A stretch of DNA of 64,000 nt from Theocolax elegans (Eukaryota > Arthropoda > Insecta > Hymenoptera > Cerocephalidae): positions 64,653,238 through 64,717,237 of the forward strand of contig CM047426.1 of NCBI GenBank assembly GCA_026168455.1, in the 5' to 3' direction. The notes beneath the pieces were generated by a model. The model had not been told where the DNA came from, made no database searches, and saw only the letters and a list, made by a program, of their open reading frames with translations. Shown here in pieces: positions 1-10,866 of this stretch. Made by a program: the position numbers and the translations under genes. Every line of letters starts with the position of its first letter. The stretch's first letter is position 1.

Positions 1-240
1 GTGAGGGGACCGCTCCAAGTGACTTGAAACTGGTCCCGTACCTCCCTGAAACGAGGACACCATAGGAGGACGTGTTCCACGTCTTCGTCCACCCCTGGAC
101 AAGCCGGGCACTCTGCGCTGCCGTAGACCCCTATACGAAATAGGTAGCTACGGAAGCATCCGTGCCCGGTCAACACCTGGGTAAGCTGGAAACGGACGAA
201 GCCGTGTTTCCTGCTCGCCCACTCCCGGATCCACTTCTAT
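1..240 (-). mobile_element. LINE-A 3' fragment (R1 clade), upstream copy
   Basis: This stretch is almost identical to 3959-4199 and therefore holds the last part of the LINE-A second ORF, read on the minus strand. It includes the C-terminal cysteine/histidine cluster region (GHGCF, CPAC) that follows the reverse transcriptase in R1-clade LINEs. It stops abruptly at CTATAG, where Copia sequence begins. The window therefore opens inside another copy of the same LINE-A/Copia patchwork. It is a fragment with no function of its own. Confidence 0.85.
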
Positions 241-241
241 A

Positions 242-1345
242 GAAAATGAAAAAAGATCAAATGTATTTACTGCGAAGAAAAGTCAAAAAGGAAATTGCTA
301 TAAATGCGGGAAAGCTGGACATTTCGCAAAAGAATGCCAAGATGGAGGCCAAGCAGCACAAAGCAGCGGAACATGGCAAGTTTCAACTCGAGGTCGAAGC
401 AGTAGAGACAGAGGACGGCAAGGCACAAGAGGAAACTACAGCAGAGGGCGTGGAAATTTTCGTCGACAACAAGTTTTAAACCAAGGTGAACAGAGCGGAC
501 CTGGTACGAGCGCTTGGACAGCAACAGCTCATGCAGCACAACATAGTCAAGGTGACGTTAGGTCAGGTAACGAAATACATTGGTTATTAGACAGCGGGTG
601 TTCGGATTATATTGTAAATGATGAAAGGTATTTTGAAAAATGTATTGTCTTGAAAGAACCGATAAATATTTATTTAGGCGATAATCGGTCTATAAAAGCA
701 ACAAAGATTCGAAATGTTGTCAGTTATTTGATGCGTATCGAAACAAAATGAAGTAAATATGAAGAATGTATTTTATACTAAAGAAATGAACATGAATCTT
801 ATTAGTTTTAGGAAATTAATCGATAACGAAAATACGATTGTTTCAAAAGGAAATTATGCAAAAGTTATAGATAAAATAATAGATTAATAGCGGTAGCTTA
901 CAAAGAAAATCGAGTATTCAAAATGAAAAGTAAATTGAAATATGAGACGTATGTAAATAGTGCCGAGAAAAATAAAAATATGAGTCAAAAGGAACGATGG
1001 CATAGAGTCTTAGGACACGTAAACTTTAGTTATTTTGAATACATATGTAAACAACAGTTGCTAACGGGAATTCCTAATGAACTTGAATCGGAATATATGA
1101 AGTGTAAAATTTGCATAGAGAATAAAATGCATAATCTTCCATTTAAAAATAATAGAACACGAGCAAACGATATTTTGGAGATTATACATACTGATGTTTG
1201 CGGTCCATTTAAAACTACTGGATTTAATGGGGAAAATTATTTTGTTTCTTTTATAGATGATTATAGTAAAATAGCTAAGATTTATTGTATTAAGACTAAA
1301 GTAGGAAAATATGAGGGCCTCTATTTATTTTCAAGACTTATCTAA
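242..1345 (+). pseudogene. Copia-type retrotransposon gag-protease-integrase remnant
   Basis: The frame open from 242 to 751 encodes a gag zinc knuckle (CYKCGKAGHFAKEC, about 296-337), then an RG-rich stretch, then the Copia aspartic protease signature LLDSGCSDYIVND near 580-620. The frame ends at a TGA at 749-751 and the Copia sequence resumes in a shifted frame. From 923 it carries the gag-pre-integrase motif WHRVLGHVN and the start of the integrase core (HTDVCGPF and YFVSFIDDYSK). The coding region breaks off near 1296-1345 before the second and third catalytic acids, so reverse transcriptase and RNase H are missing. No LTR was recognised. The order protease-integrase is diagnostic of Copia rather than Gypsy. 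There is at least one frameshift plus truncation. Confidence 0.85.
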
Positions 1346-1795
1346 GAAATTGACGATTAAAATATTGATGAGGGGTATCATAGGGTAAATTATAAAAAAT
1401 CACTTCGTAGATAAACAGAACATTTTTTATTCTATAATTTATGAATATAACAACATAATTAAGTATCTTATTTAACAAAAATTGAAATATCTAACAACAA
1501 TTTTTCATATAAAAGGATGTTTTCAAGTGCCGTTACAGTACTGTAATTTTCTTTTCCTAGTAACAATGGTTTTTGTTGTTTGAGTACTTGTAACAGGAAT
1601 TTCATTTTTTGCTCCATAAATCTTCCAACTGTAAGGTTTCAATTGGTAATGAGTACATGGCAAATTATTTGAAACATTCATTACATGATAAATAATTTTC
1701 TTTTCGTATACTTCTCTTTAATGGTAAACAAACTACTTGCGTAAGGCTGACTGAATGATATGTGTGTCTGTGTGTGTGTGTGTGTGTGGTGTGTG
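1346..1795. other. AT-rich spacer ending in (TG)n microsatellite
   Basis: No coding signal is visible. The stretch is AT-rich and ends in an imperfect (TG)n run (1761-1795) that directly abuts the poly-T (antisense poly-A) end of LINE-A. The same spacer recurs at about 3158-3608 as part of the tandem duplication. Confidence 0.7.
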
Positions 1796-3047
1796 TTTTT
1801 TTTTTTTTTTTTTCCCGAAGAGGTGTAGAAATGCTTAATGCACCATGACTGGAGCCATGCGAGACTCCCCGTGTGTGGGACTCTCCTACCGAAGGATGTC
1901 GATAGGCATACCCACTAAAACTCCACCTCTTTTCTTACCTTTATTCCCCCGCGGGAGCCGCCGCAGGGCATTACTTCGCGGGGGGAGGCAACGGCTACAC
2001 TAGCCCACTACCGCTGCCATGGCAACTCCTTTCTCCTCTTCTCTTCTGATGAGACCCAGCCTGTCTACTACGGACGTACAGAGGGTCACTACCGCGTTCC
2101 ATCCCTCCTGGGAGTCAAGCAGGCACGCCCCGATGCCCTCAGGGGTGAGGGGACCGCTCCAAGTGACTTGAAACTGGTCCGTACCTCCCTGAAACGAGGG
2201 ACACCATAGGAGGACCGTGTTCCACGTCTTCGTCCACCCCTGGACAAGCCGGGCACTCTGCGCTGCCGTAGACCCCTATACGAAATAGGTAGCTACGGAA
2301 GCATCCGTGCCCGGTCAACACCTGGGTAAGCTGGAAACGGACGAAGCCGTGTTTCCTGCTCGCCCACTCCCGGATCCACTTCTATAGAGACGTCTCCGAG
2401 ATATTCGATCTCTTCGACACTCTTTGCGACCACCACTAGCGCCACGTTGTCCGCGAAAGCCACCATCGAGACACCCTCCGGAAGTTGCTGCCTAAGCAGG
2501 CCGTCATAGACAGCGTTCCAGAGTAGGGGCCCAATGACCGAACCCTGCGGCACGCCTCCCGTGATGTTGTGGGAGTGCACACCGTCGTCGGTGTCGTAGA
2601 GCAGAGTACGGTCAGTCAGGTAACTCGAGGTGACGTCCCTGAAATAGAGTGGCACTTGGAAGTGCTGCAGGGACAGCATGATGTCGTCCCATCTGGCAGA
2701 GTTGAAGGCATTCCGGATGTCCAAGGTGATGATGGCACACATCCGCCTTGCACTCCGACCAGCATTGATGGCGTTTGTGGCTATACCAACAACTCTGCCT
2801 ACAGCGTCCATGGTCGATCGACCCTTTCGGAAGCCGAACTGGTTGTCGGAGCGGTCTCCGGCCCGACCGATGGCCGCTGCGAGCCTGGCGCAGATCACCC
2901 GCTCCAGAAGCTTCCCAACTATATCCAGTAGACAGAGCGGGCGGTAAGATGATGGCTTCTCCGGGGGTTTGTTTCCCTTCGGTAGGAGTACCAGCCTCTG
3001 CGTCTCCCACTGGGCCGGGAAGCAACCTTCTCTCAGGCATGCGTTGA
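1796..3047 (-). pseudogene. LINE-A reverse transcriptase 3' part, duplication unit 1
   Basis: From the poly-T at 1796-1813 the minus strand runs through the 3' UTR, the C-terminal cysteine-rich segment (2139-2321) and the C-terminal half of the reverse transcriptase (2293-2898). Motifs FGFRKGRSTMDA, FNSARWDD and GGVPQGSVIGPLLW are visible. The catalytic box reads FADN instead of the usual F/YADD. The unit is cut at 3047, where Copia sequence resumes. It is the less complete of the two copies. Confidence 0.85.
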
Positions 3048-3575
3048 ATTATTTTGTTTCTTTTATAGATGATTATAGTAAAATAGCTAAGATTTATTGT
3101 ATTAAGACTAAAGTAGGAAAATATGAGGGCCTCTATTTATTTTCAAGACTTATCTAAGAAATTGACGATTAAAATATTGATGAGGGGTATCATAGGGTAA
3201 ATTATAAAAAATCACTTCGTAGATAAACAGAACATTTTTTATTCTATAATTTATGAATATAACAACATAATTAAGTATCTTATTTAACAAAAATTGAAAT
3301 ATCTAACAACAATTTTTCATATAAAAGGATGTTTTCAAGTGCCGTTACAGTACTGTAATTTTCTTTTCCTAGTAACAATGGTTTTTGTTGTTTGAGTACT
3401 TGTAACAGGAATTTCATTTTTTGCTCCATAAATCTTCCAACTGTAAGGTTTCAATTGGTAATGAGTACATGGCAAATTATTTGAAACATTCATTACATGA
3501 TAAATAATTTTCTTTTCGTATACTTCTCTTTAATGGTAAACAAACTACTTGCGTAAGGCTGACTGAATGATATGT

Positions 3576-3608
<33 letters not shown>

Positions 3609-3625
<17 letters not shown>

Positions 3626-5608
3626 TCCCGAAGAGGTGTAGAAATGCTTAATGCACCATGACTGGAGCCATGCGAGACTCCCCGTGTGTGGGACTCTCCT
3701 ACCGAAGGATGTCGATAGGCATACCCACTAAAACTCCACCTCTTTTCTTACCTTTATTCCCCCGCGGGAGCCGCCGCAGGGCATTACTTCGCGGGGGGAG
3801 GCAACGGCTACACTAGCCCACTACCGCTGCCATGGCAAACTCCTTTCTCCTCTTCTCTTCTGATGAGACCCAGCCTGTCTACTACGGACGTACAGAGGGT
3901 CACTACCGCGTTCCATCCCTCCTGGGAGTCAAGCAGGCACGCCCCGATGCCCTCAGGGGTGAGGGGACCGCTCCAAGTGACTTGAAACTGGTCCCGTACC
4001 TCCCTGAAACGAGGACACCATAGGAGGACGTGTTCCACGTCTTCGTCCACCCCTGGACAAGCCGGGCACTCTGCGCTGCCGTAGACCCCTATACGAAATA
4101 GGTAGCTACGGAAGCATCCGTGCCCGGTCAACACCTGGGTAAGCTGGAAACGGACGAAGCCGTGTTTCCTGCTCGCCCACTCCCGGATCCACTTCTATAG
4201 AGACGTCTCCGAGATATTCGATCTCTTCGACACTCTTTGCGACCACCACTAGCGCCACGTTGTCCGCGAAAGCCACCATCGAGACACCCTCCGGAAGTTG
4301 CTGCCTAAGCAGGCCGTCATAGACAGCGTTCCAGAGTAGGGGCCCAATGACCGAACCCTGCGGCACGCCTCCCGTGATGTTGTGGGAGTGCACACCGTCG
4401 TCGGTGTCGTAGAGCAGAGTACGGTCAGTCAGGTAACTCGAGGTGACGTCCCTGAAATAGAGTGGCACTTGGAAGTGCTGCAGGGACAGCATGATGTCGT
4501 CCCATCTGGCAGAGTTGAAGGCATTCCGGATGTCCAAGGTGATGATGGCACACATCCGCCTTGCACTCCGACCAGCATTGATGGCGTTTGTGGCTATACC
4601 AACAACTCTGCCTACAGCGTCCATGGTCGATCGACCCTTTCGGAAGCCGAACTGGTTGTCGGAGCGGTCTCCGGCCCGACCGATGGCCGCTGCGAGCCTG
4701 GCGCAGATCACCCGCTCCAGAAGCTTCCCAACTATATCCAGTAGACAGAGCGGGCGGTAAGATGATGGCTTCTCCGGGGGTTTGTTTCCCTTCGGTAGGA
4801 GTACCAGCCTCTGCGTCTCCCACTGGGCCGGGAAGCAACCTTCTCTCAGGCATGCGTTGAATGCGTCCAGGAACAAGCCCGGAGCACTCATCGCCGCTGC
4901 CTTGACGGCCAGGCCAGGTATTCCGTCCGGCCCTGGGGCTTTACGTACGGAAATACCTTTAGCGGCCCTCCTCAATTCGGATTCACTAATGTCTGGCGAC
5001 TCGGCTGCACCAATGGTGGCCATCAGGCCCGTCTCTGTTGCCCTTTTCCGATGTTCTGGAAACAGGTGGCGGACTACACCGTCCAGAAAAATTGGGTCGA
5101 TGGGTGCAACAGCGCCCCCGGGGTTGATCTTATTCATAACCGTTTTATACGGTCTGCCCCAGGGGTCGTGGTCCACCTCCTCACATAGCTCCCGCCAACA
5201 CCTTCTCTTGGCAGCCTTGATGGCCACCTTGAGATCCCTCCGCTTTTGTTCGTATTCTGCGGAACGATCTTGGAACCGCGGTGTTCCCCTCGCACTTTGG
5301 TGCAGCCTTCTGGCACGCAGGCACTCACGTCTCTTTTCTGCGATGTCCTCACTCCACCAGATTATTGGTGGGCGGCTGCGAGGGTTGAACTTCACGGCCA
5401 TAGAGGCATCGCAAGCCGCTGTTAAGGCATTCGTGAGGCTTCGTGCTTTTTCTTCGGCGGTTCCCTCCACTTTTGCCCCCTCAAGGAAGCAGAGGAACGT
5501 CTCACGATCAAACGTGGCTGGTGCCCATCTCTCTCTTGTTCATCTTCCTGCTCTCTTTGTCCTCCCGCTGGTCAGCTGGAGCTGGTACACGAGTGCTTGG
5601 TGGTCACT
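3609..5608 (-). pseudogene. LINE-A ORF2 (reverse transcriptase half), duplication unit 2
   Basis: The main open frame (5470 to 4106, 454 codons) starts in the endonuclease-RT linker and covers most of the reverse transcriptase: YRPLCLLDIVGKLLE, FGFRKGRSTMDA, LDIRNAFNSARWD and GGVPQGSVIGPLLW. The catalytic motif is FADN, so the second aspartate is lost. Soon after VEEIE near 4210-4235 the protein jumps to the C-terminal region. Roughly the whole connecting domain is missing, and the C-terminal cysteine cluster (4134-3808, ECPACPG...HVLLWCPRF) is in another frame. At 5569-5608 the frame carries the last endonuclease motif (SDHQALVY) and then meets LINE-B. R1-clade placement rests on this domain order and the C-terminal motif. 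Confidence 0.88.
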
Positions 5609-5619
5609 ACCCGTGTAAC

Positions 5620-7154
5620 TGGACATCAAGTGACCATAGAGCAATAACATTTGAATTAGTGGAACAAGCTCAGGGAGGTAGATATAGGAAGCAAGAGTAC
5701 ATCAAAAGCTATATCACAAGCAAAGCGGACTGGGGATTGTTTATTAACACACTGAGAGAAAATTGGAAAGCCCAACCGTACCGACAGGATATTGGTTCAA
5801 CAATCGCTGGCATTAAAGACATTATAAATGGGATAAAAATAGCATGTGACAAAGCTATACCCACTAAGAACAAGACTAGTAGGAAAGTTCCATGGTGGAA
5901 CGAGGACTTGACAAAGGCCAAAAAACACACAAACAGGTTACGCAGACAATTCCAAAGGGAAAGAGATCCGGACACAAGAGAACGTGCAAAAATGACCTAT
6001 AGACTGGCCAAGCGACAATATACAAGACTAATAGACACAACCAAAACCCAAAAATGGGAAGAATTTGTGACCAAACAAGGTAACGACAATCCATGGAGCT
6101 TACCATACAAACTGGCAGCCAAAAAAGCTAGAGTTAAAGAAATCGCAAGTAACGTGAAGACAGACGATGGATACACTATGACCTGGAATGACACAGCAGA
6201 GCAAATTCTTCATCAGCTCTTTCCAGACGATAACCTGGAAACAGAAACGAGAGAACAGACAAAAGTAAGGCAACAAAATCAAAGATATACAGACGAATAC
6301 AGCGAAACCGAAAATTTTACAAGGCAGGAGATGGTGCAAGTCGTAAAGAAAATGAAATTAGGAAAAGCGCCAGGAATCGACTGTTTCGATCTGAAGATAA
6401 TAAGAGTTGCTCTTACAGTAGTGGGTGAAGAACTGCTAAAGTTATATAATAACTGTCTAAAACTCGGTATATTTCCGAATACTTGGAAAACAGGCAAAGT
6501 AATTACAATCAAAAAGGGAAGAGACAAAGATCCTGGTCTAATTAGCTCATATAGACCAATATGCCTGCTACCAGTTTTAGGAAAAATTCTGGAAGGTCTG
6601 ATAATCAAAAAAATTAGATCAAATCGTGGAACCACGTCTGTCTGACAAGCAATACGGTTTTAGAAAAGGCAGATCAACCGAAGATGCGATAGTGTACTTA
6701 AAGACCAAGGTGCACAACTCAAGCTGTAGATATGTACTCATAATGTTTTTGGACATTAAGGGTGCATTCGACAATGTATGGTGGCCGGGAGTACTAAAGA
6801 ACCTGAGAGGCATGAACTGCCCCTGGAGACTGTACAATATCGTTAGGGATTACCTCTGTAATAGGAAAGTAATAATAACCGAAGGTGGCAATTTTGCAAG
6901 CAAAAATGTGACAAAGGGATGCCCACAGGGATCCCTACTAGGTCCAATCCTATGGAATGTCGTATTTGATGAAGTGCTTCACAAGTTAGACAGAGAAGGA
7001 CATGAGACGATAGCCTATGCAGACGATCAAGCAATTATAATCGAAGGAGACTCCCGTAAAGAACTGGAACGGAAAGGACAAATGGCCATAAATATAATAG
7101 AAGAATGGAGTAAAAGTGTCAAAATGAAACATGCCCCAGATAAATGTGCAATGT
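5620..7154 (+). pseudogene. LINE-B ORF2, first (duplicated) copy
   Basis: The reading frame opens inside the endonuclease C-terminal motif (SSDHRAITFELVE) and continues through the linker (VPWWNEDLTKAKK) into the reverse transcriptase (LGKAPGIDCFDLKI, SSYRPICLLPVLGKILE). A one-base longer A run at about 6611 shifts the frame. The RT then continues at 6626 with YGFRKGRSTEDA, FLDIKGAFDNVWWPG, CPQGSLLGPILWNVVFDE and an intact YADDQ box near 7016. The copy is cut at 7154 by the duplication join, so it lacks the thumb and C-terminal zinc region. Confidence 0.88.
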
Positions 7155-7508
7155 CTTGGAACCGCGGTGTTCCCCTCGCACTTTGGTGCAGCCTTCTGGC
7201 ACGCAGGCACTCACGTCTCTTTTCTGCGATGTCCTCACTCCACCATATTATGGTGGGCGGCGCCTGCTGCGAGGTGAACTTCTAGGCCCATAGAGGGCAT
7301 CGCAAGCGCTGTTAAGGCATTCGGGAGGTCTTCGTGGCTTTTTTCTTCGGCGGTTCCCTCACTTTTGCCCCCCAAGGAAGCAGCGGAACGTCTCCGATCA
7401 AAACGTGGCTGGTGGCCCCATCTCTCTCTGTTCATCTTTCCTGCTCTCTTTGTCCTCACGCTGGTCAGCTGGAGCTGGTACACGAGTGCTTGGTGGTCAC
7501 TACCCGTG
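7155..7508 (-). mobile_element. LINE-A fragment duplicated inside the LINE-B copies
   Basis: This is a second copy of the LINE-A endonuclease-RT linker region at 5269-5608, antisense. It contains extra one- and two-base insertions and deletions compared with 5269-5608, so no useful frame survives. It shows that duplication 2 copied the LINE-A/LINE-B boundary, including the ACCCGTGTAA junction near 7501. Confidence 0.85.
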
Positions 7509-7510
7509 TA

Positions 7511-10058
7511 AACTGGACATCAAGTGACCATAGAGCAATAACATTTGAATTAGTGGAACAAGCTCAGGGAGGTAGATATAGGAAGCAAGAGTACATCAAA
7601 GCTATATCACAAGCAAAGCGGACTGGGGATTGTTTATTACCACACTGAGAGAAATTGGAAAGCCCAACCGTACCGACAGGATATTGGTTCAACAATCGCT
7701 GGCATTAAAGACATTATAAATGGGATAAAAATAGCATGTGACAAAGCTATACCCACTAAGAACAAGACTAGTAGGAAAGTTCCATGGTGGAACGAGGACT
7801 TGACAAAGGCCAAAAAACACACAAACAGGTTACGCAGACAATTCCAAAGGGAAAGAGATCCGGACACAAGAGAACGTGCAAAAATGACCTATAGACTGGC
7901 CAAGCGACAATATACAAGACTAATAGACACAACCAAAACCCAAAAATGGGAAGAATTTGTGACCAAACAAGGTAACGACAATCCATGGAGCTTACCATAC
8001 AAACTGGCAGCCAAAAAAGCTAGAGTTAAAGAAATCGCAAGTAACGTGAAGACAGACGATGGATACACTATGACCTGGAATGACACAGCAGAGCAAATTC
8101 TTCATCAGCTCTTTCCAGACGATAACCTGGAAACAGAAACGAGAGAACAGACAAAAGTAAGGCAACAAAATCAAAGATATACAGACGAATACAGCGAAAC
8201 CGAAAATTTTACAAGGCAGGAGGATGGTGCAAGTCGTAAAGAAAATGAAATTAGGAAAAGCGCCAGGAATCGACTGTTTCGATCTGAAGATAATAAGAGT
8301 TGCTCTTACAGTAGTGGGTGAAGAACTGCTAAAGTTATATAATAACTGTCTAAAACTCGGTATATTTCCGAATACTTGGAAAACAGGCAAAGTAATTACA
8401 ATCAAAAGGGAAGAGACAAAGATCCTGGTCTAATTAGCTCATATAGACCAATATGCCTGCTACCAGTTTTAGGAAAAATTCTGGAAGGTCTGATAATCAA
8501 AAAATTAGATCAAATCGTGGAACCACGTCTGTCTGACAAGCAATACGGTTTTAGAAAAGGCAGATCAACCGAAGATGCGATAGTGTACTTAAAGACCAAG
8601 GTGCACAACTCAAGCTGTAGATATGTACTCATAATGTTTTTGGACATTAAGGGTGCATTCGACAATGTATGGTGGCCGGGAGTACTAAAGAACCTGAGAG
8701 GCATGAACTGCCCCTGGAGACTGTACAATATCGTTAGGGATTACCTCTGTAATAGGAAAGTAATAATAACCGAAGGTGGCAATTTTGCAAGCAAAAATGT
8801 GACAAAGGGATGCCCACAGGGATCCCTACTAGGTCCAATCCTATGGAATGTCGTATTTGATGAAGTGCTTCACAAGTTAGACAGAGAAGGACATGAGACG
8901 ATAGCCTATGCAGACGATCAAGCAATTATAATCGAAGGAGACTCCCGTAAAGAACTGGAACGGAAAGGACAAATGGCCATAAATATAATAGAAGAATGGA
9001 GTAAAAGTGTCAAAATGAAACATGCCCCAGATAAATGCGCAATGTTACTAGCAAAGGGAACATTTCATCCTAAATCTTACCCACTAATCAGAATAAACGG
9101 GCAAAGAATTAAAAGGCAAGAACCGTTTAAATATCTGGGCGTCTCTTTTGGCAAAGGCCTTAGCGTACAAACGCATGTTACGGAGATCTCAAAGAAAACC
9201 AGAGGAATTTTCGAAAGGCTGGCCTTCCTGGCAAGAGAGGAATGGGGCCTAGGCTATCGATCTCTAGATATAATATATAAGGGAGTGTTCATACCCATAA
9301 TAACATATGCAGCAGCAGGATGGTACGGGCTCACAAATAATGTCCAGAAAAAGAAACTCATAATGTCGCAAAGATATGCCCTGATGAAAACCACAGGAGC
9401 GTACAGAACCATCTCGGCCGAATCTATTACAATGATTACAGGTCACCTACCGATTGACTTAGAGTGCGAAAGAAGAATCGGACTATATTGGATGAGAAAA
9501 GGAAAAGAATACCGATATAACAACTTTACAGTACAATCGGAGGAAGGACTAGGCACGCGAAGAGAAAGAAAATTGATAATAGAAAGGCTAGACCAGGAGA
9601 TAAGAAAAGAATGGCAGTTGAGATGGGATAACACGATAAAAGGAAGACGCACATATGAGGTTTTACCTAGCATAGAAGAAAGGCTAGAGAAGTTTTGGTT
9701 TAGACCGAGTAAATGGCTGATCCAAATACTCAGTGGACATGGAAACTTCCAATCTTTCAGGAAAAGATTTAACTTTGTAGAGTCCGACCTATGCAGCTGT
9801 GGAGAGGCAGACACCCCCGAACACGCTCTATGGACATGTGTGAAGTACGAAACAATACGGCATAAACACGTACAGGATATGGAAGAAGCAGCTAGAAATA
9901 CGAAAAGGATGATGACGACCAAAGAAGGCGTAGACAAATTAACCATGATGGTGAAAGACATTATGCTTGTAAAGATTGCTACCGAAGATCTAGAAAAAGA
10001 CTTGGCTTTAACCGCGACAATAGCAGAAGTAGTAGGAACAGAGGAAGACGAAGTGTGA
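7511..10058 (+). CDS. LINE-B ORF2 reverse transcriptase, second copy (long intact C-terminal ORF)
   Basis: The first part (7511-8430) repeats the endonuclease end and RT linker but is broken by small indels near 7595, 8222 and 8405. From 8376 a 560-residue frame runs uninterrupted to TGA at 10058. It starts at the RT motif SSYRPICLL, then FLDIKGAFDN, CPQGSLLGPIL and catalytic YADD (near 8908). A thumb region (KYLGVSFGKGL) and an R1-type C-terminal region with ILSGHGNFQSFRKRF and a CSCGEADTPEHALWTC cluster follow. Because the copies differ mainly by homopolymer length, the true element may be less broken than it looks. Its role is target-primed reverse transcription. The endonuclease is missing, so this copy cannot move by itself. 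Confidence 0.88.
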
Positions 10059-10813
10059 GAGATAGAAGTAGGTACAGTTAATCTTCCTGAAATAGAAATA
10101 GGGTAGAGAGAAAGGAAAAGCATAAGTGAGCAGAGGGAGAAAGTGAAATGAGAGAAAGACGGAAATAGTAGATAGGCAAAAATCGAAAGTCGCACTAATA
10201 CATGTCGCACTAACAAAGGTAGTAGAACAGAGGTAATCAAGGTAGATAGAGATTTTGTACTAATTAACATAATGACTAACATTCCGTATAGGGAAAAAGG
10301 GTTTTCGTAGAATGAAAGTTGAGCGAAAGGAAAGGATGAATGTAAAAGCTCAGAATGAAAGAAAGGGTGAGTGAGAGAATAGATAGGTGAATAGGAACTC
10401 CTTCTTGTAGGTTAGGCAAAAGCCAAAGAAGAGAGAAGAAAGAAGAGAGAAGAGAAGAAAGAAGAGAGAAGGGAAGAAAGAAGAGAAAGGAAAGGCAAGA
10501 GGTAAACCTCATAAACAGTTGGTCTTGCTCCCCTGAAAAAGCGCAAAAGTAACAAACAAAGAAACAAAGAAACAAAAATAAAAATAAAAAATAAAACCGA
10601 AGCAATAAATAAGAACAAACGAGTAAAGCATAATCGCAAGAGCAGAGAAAGGCTAAAGCGAACTCTTTATGTTCTGTAGTCCAAACAACCGTCACAGTCG
10701 AGGATAAGAAGAACAAGAAAGATAAGAATAAACGATGTGACATGGACGACCGCCGGTATGCCAGAGGCGAGGTACGGCGGCAATGATCGATGCGTTAGGC
10801 ATCGATCTAGCTC

Positions 10814-10855
<42 letters not shown>
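10059..10855 (+). mobile_element. LINE-B 3' UTR with purine-rich tract, terminal hairpin and T40 tail
   Basis: After the stop comes an A/G-rich region, densest at 10424-10500 (GAAGAGAGAAGAG type). Just before the end, GATCGATGC (10785-10793) and GCATCGATC (10799-10807) form a perfect 9-bp stem with loop GTTAG. Eight bases later an uninterrupted run of 40 T (10816-10855) ends at the target-site duplication. A T tail in the sense orientation is unusual for a LINE. Open frames on the opposite strand here are artefacts of the purine bias. Confidence 0.7.
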
Positions 10856-10859
<4 letters not shown>

Positions 10860-10866
10860 GTGTAAC

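Larger units (their letters stand above)
1236..4861. repeat. Head-to-tail tandem duplication 1 (about 1.81-kb unit)
   Basis: Unit 1 (about 1236-3047) and unit 2 (about 3048-4861) each contain the Copia integrase stub, the spacer with (TG)n, and the 3' half of LINE-A in antisense. The join near 3043-3050 fuses LINE-A directly to Copia at a short microhomology (AAT). The copies differ mainly by homopolymer length, for example near 2018/3832 and 2178/3990. This indicates either a recent duplication or a long-read assembly duplication with poorly polished homopolymers. Confidence 0.9.
5269..9045. repeat. Head-to-tail tandem duplication 2 (about 1.89-kb unit)
   Basis: Unit A (5269-7154) and unit B (7155-9045) each start in antisense LINE-A, cross the LINE-A/LINE-B junction and run into LINE-B reverse transcriptase. 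The join at 7150-7160 fuses LINE-B (GCAATGT) to LINE-A (CTTGGAACC). The duplication therefore happened after LINE-B inserted. Differences are mostly one-base homopolymer changes, for example AAAAAAA/AAAAAA near 6611 and 8500. The LINE-A part of unit B (7155-7508) has more small indels. Confidence 0.9.
5609..10866 (+). mobile_element. LINE-B: 5'-truncated R1-like LINE inserted into LINE-A
   Basis: LINE-B occupies 5620 to 10855 (including tandem duplication 2) and is bounded by ACCCGTGTAAC at 5609-5619 and 10856-10866. This 11-bp duplication restores LINE-A exactly at the conserved SDH motif of its endonuclease. The element is 5'-truncated, as is usual for target-primed insertion, and begins with the last endonuclease motif WTSSDHRAI. 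It ends in a short hairpin and a 40-base T tract. Confidence 0.88.

Noticed and set aside
4382..5618. Plus-strand ORFs opposite the LINE-A reverse transcriptase
   Set aside because: They are antisense shadows of the RT frame; the real coding strand has all motifs.
10276..10743. Long minus-strand hydrophobic ORF opposite the LINE-B 3' UTR
   Set aside because: It is a shadow of the purine-rich tract (all S/L/F) with no domain or start context.
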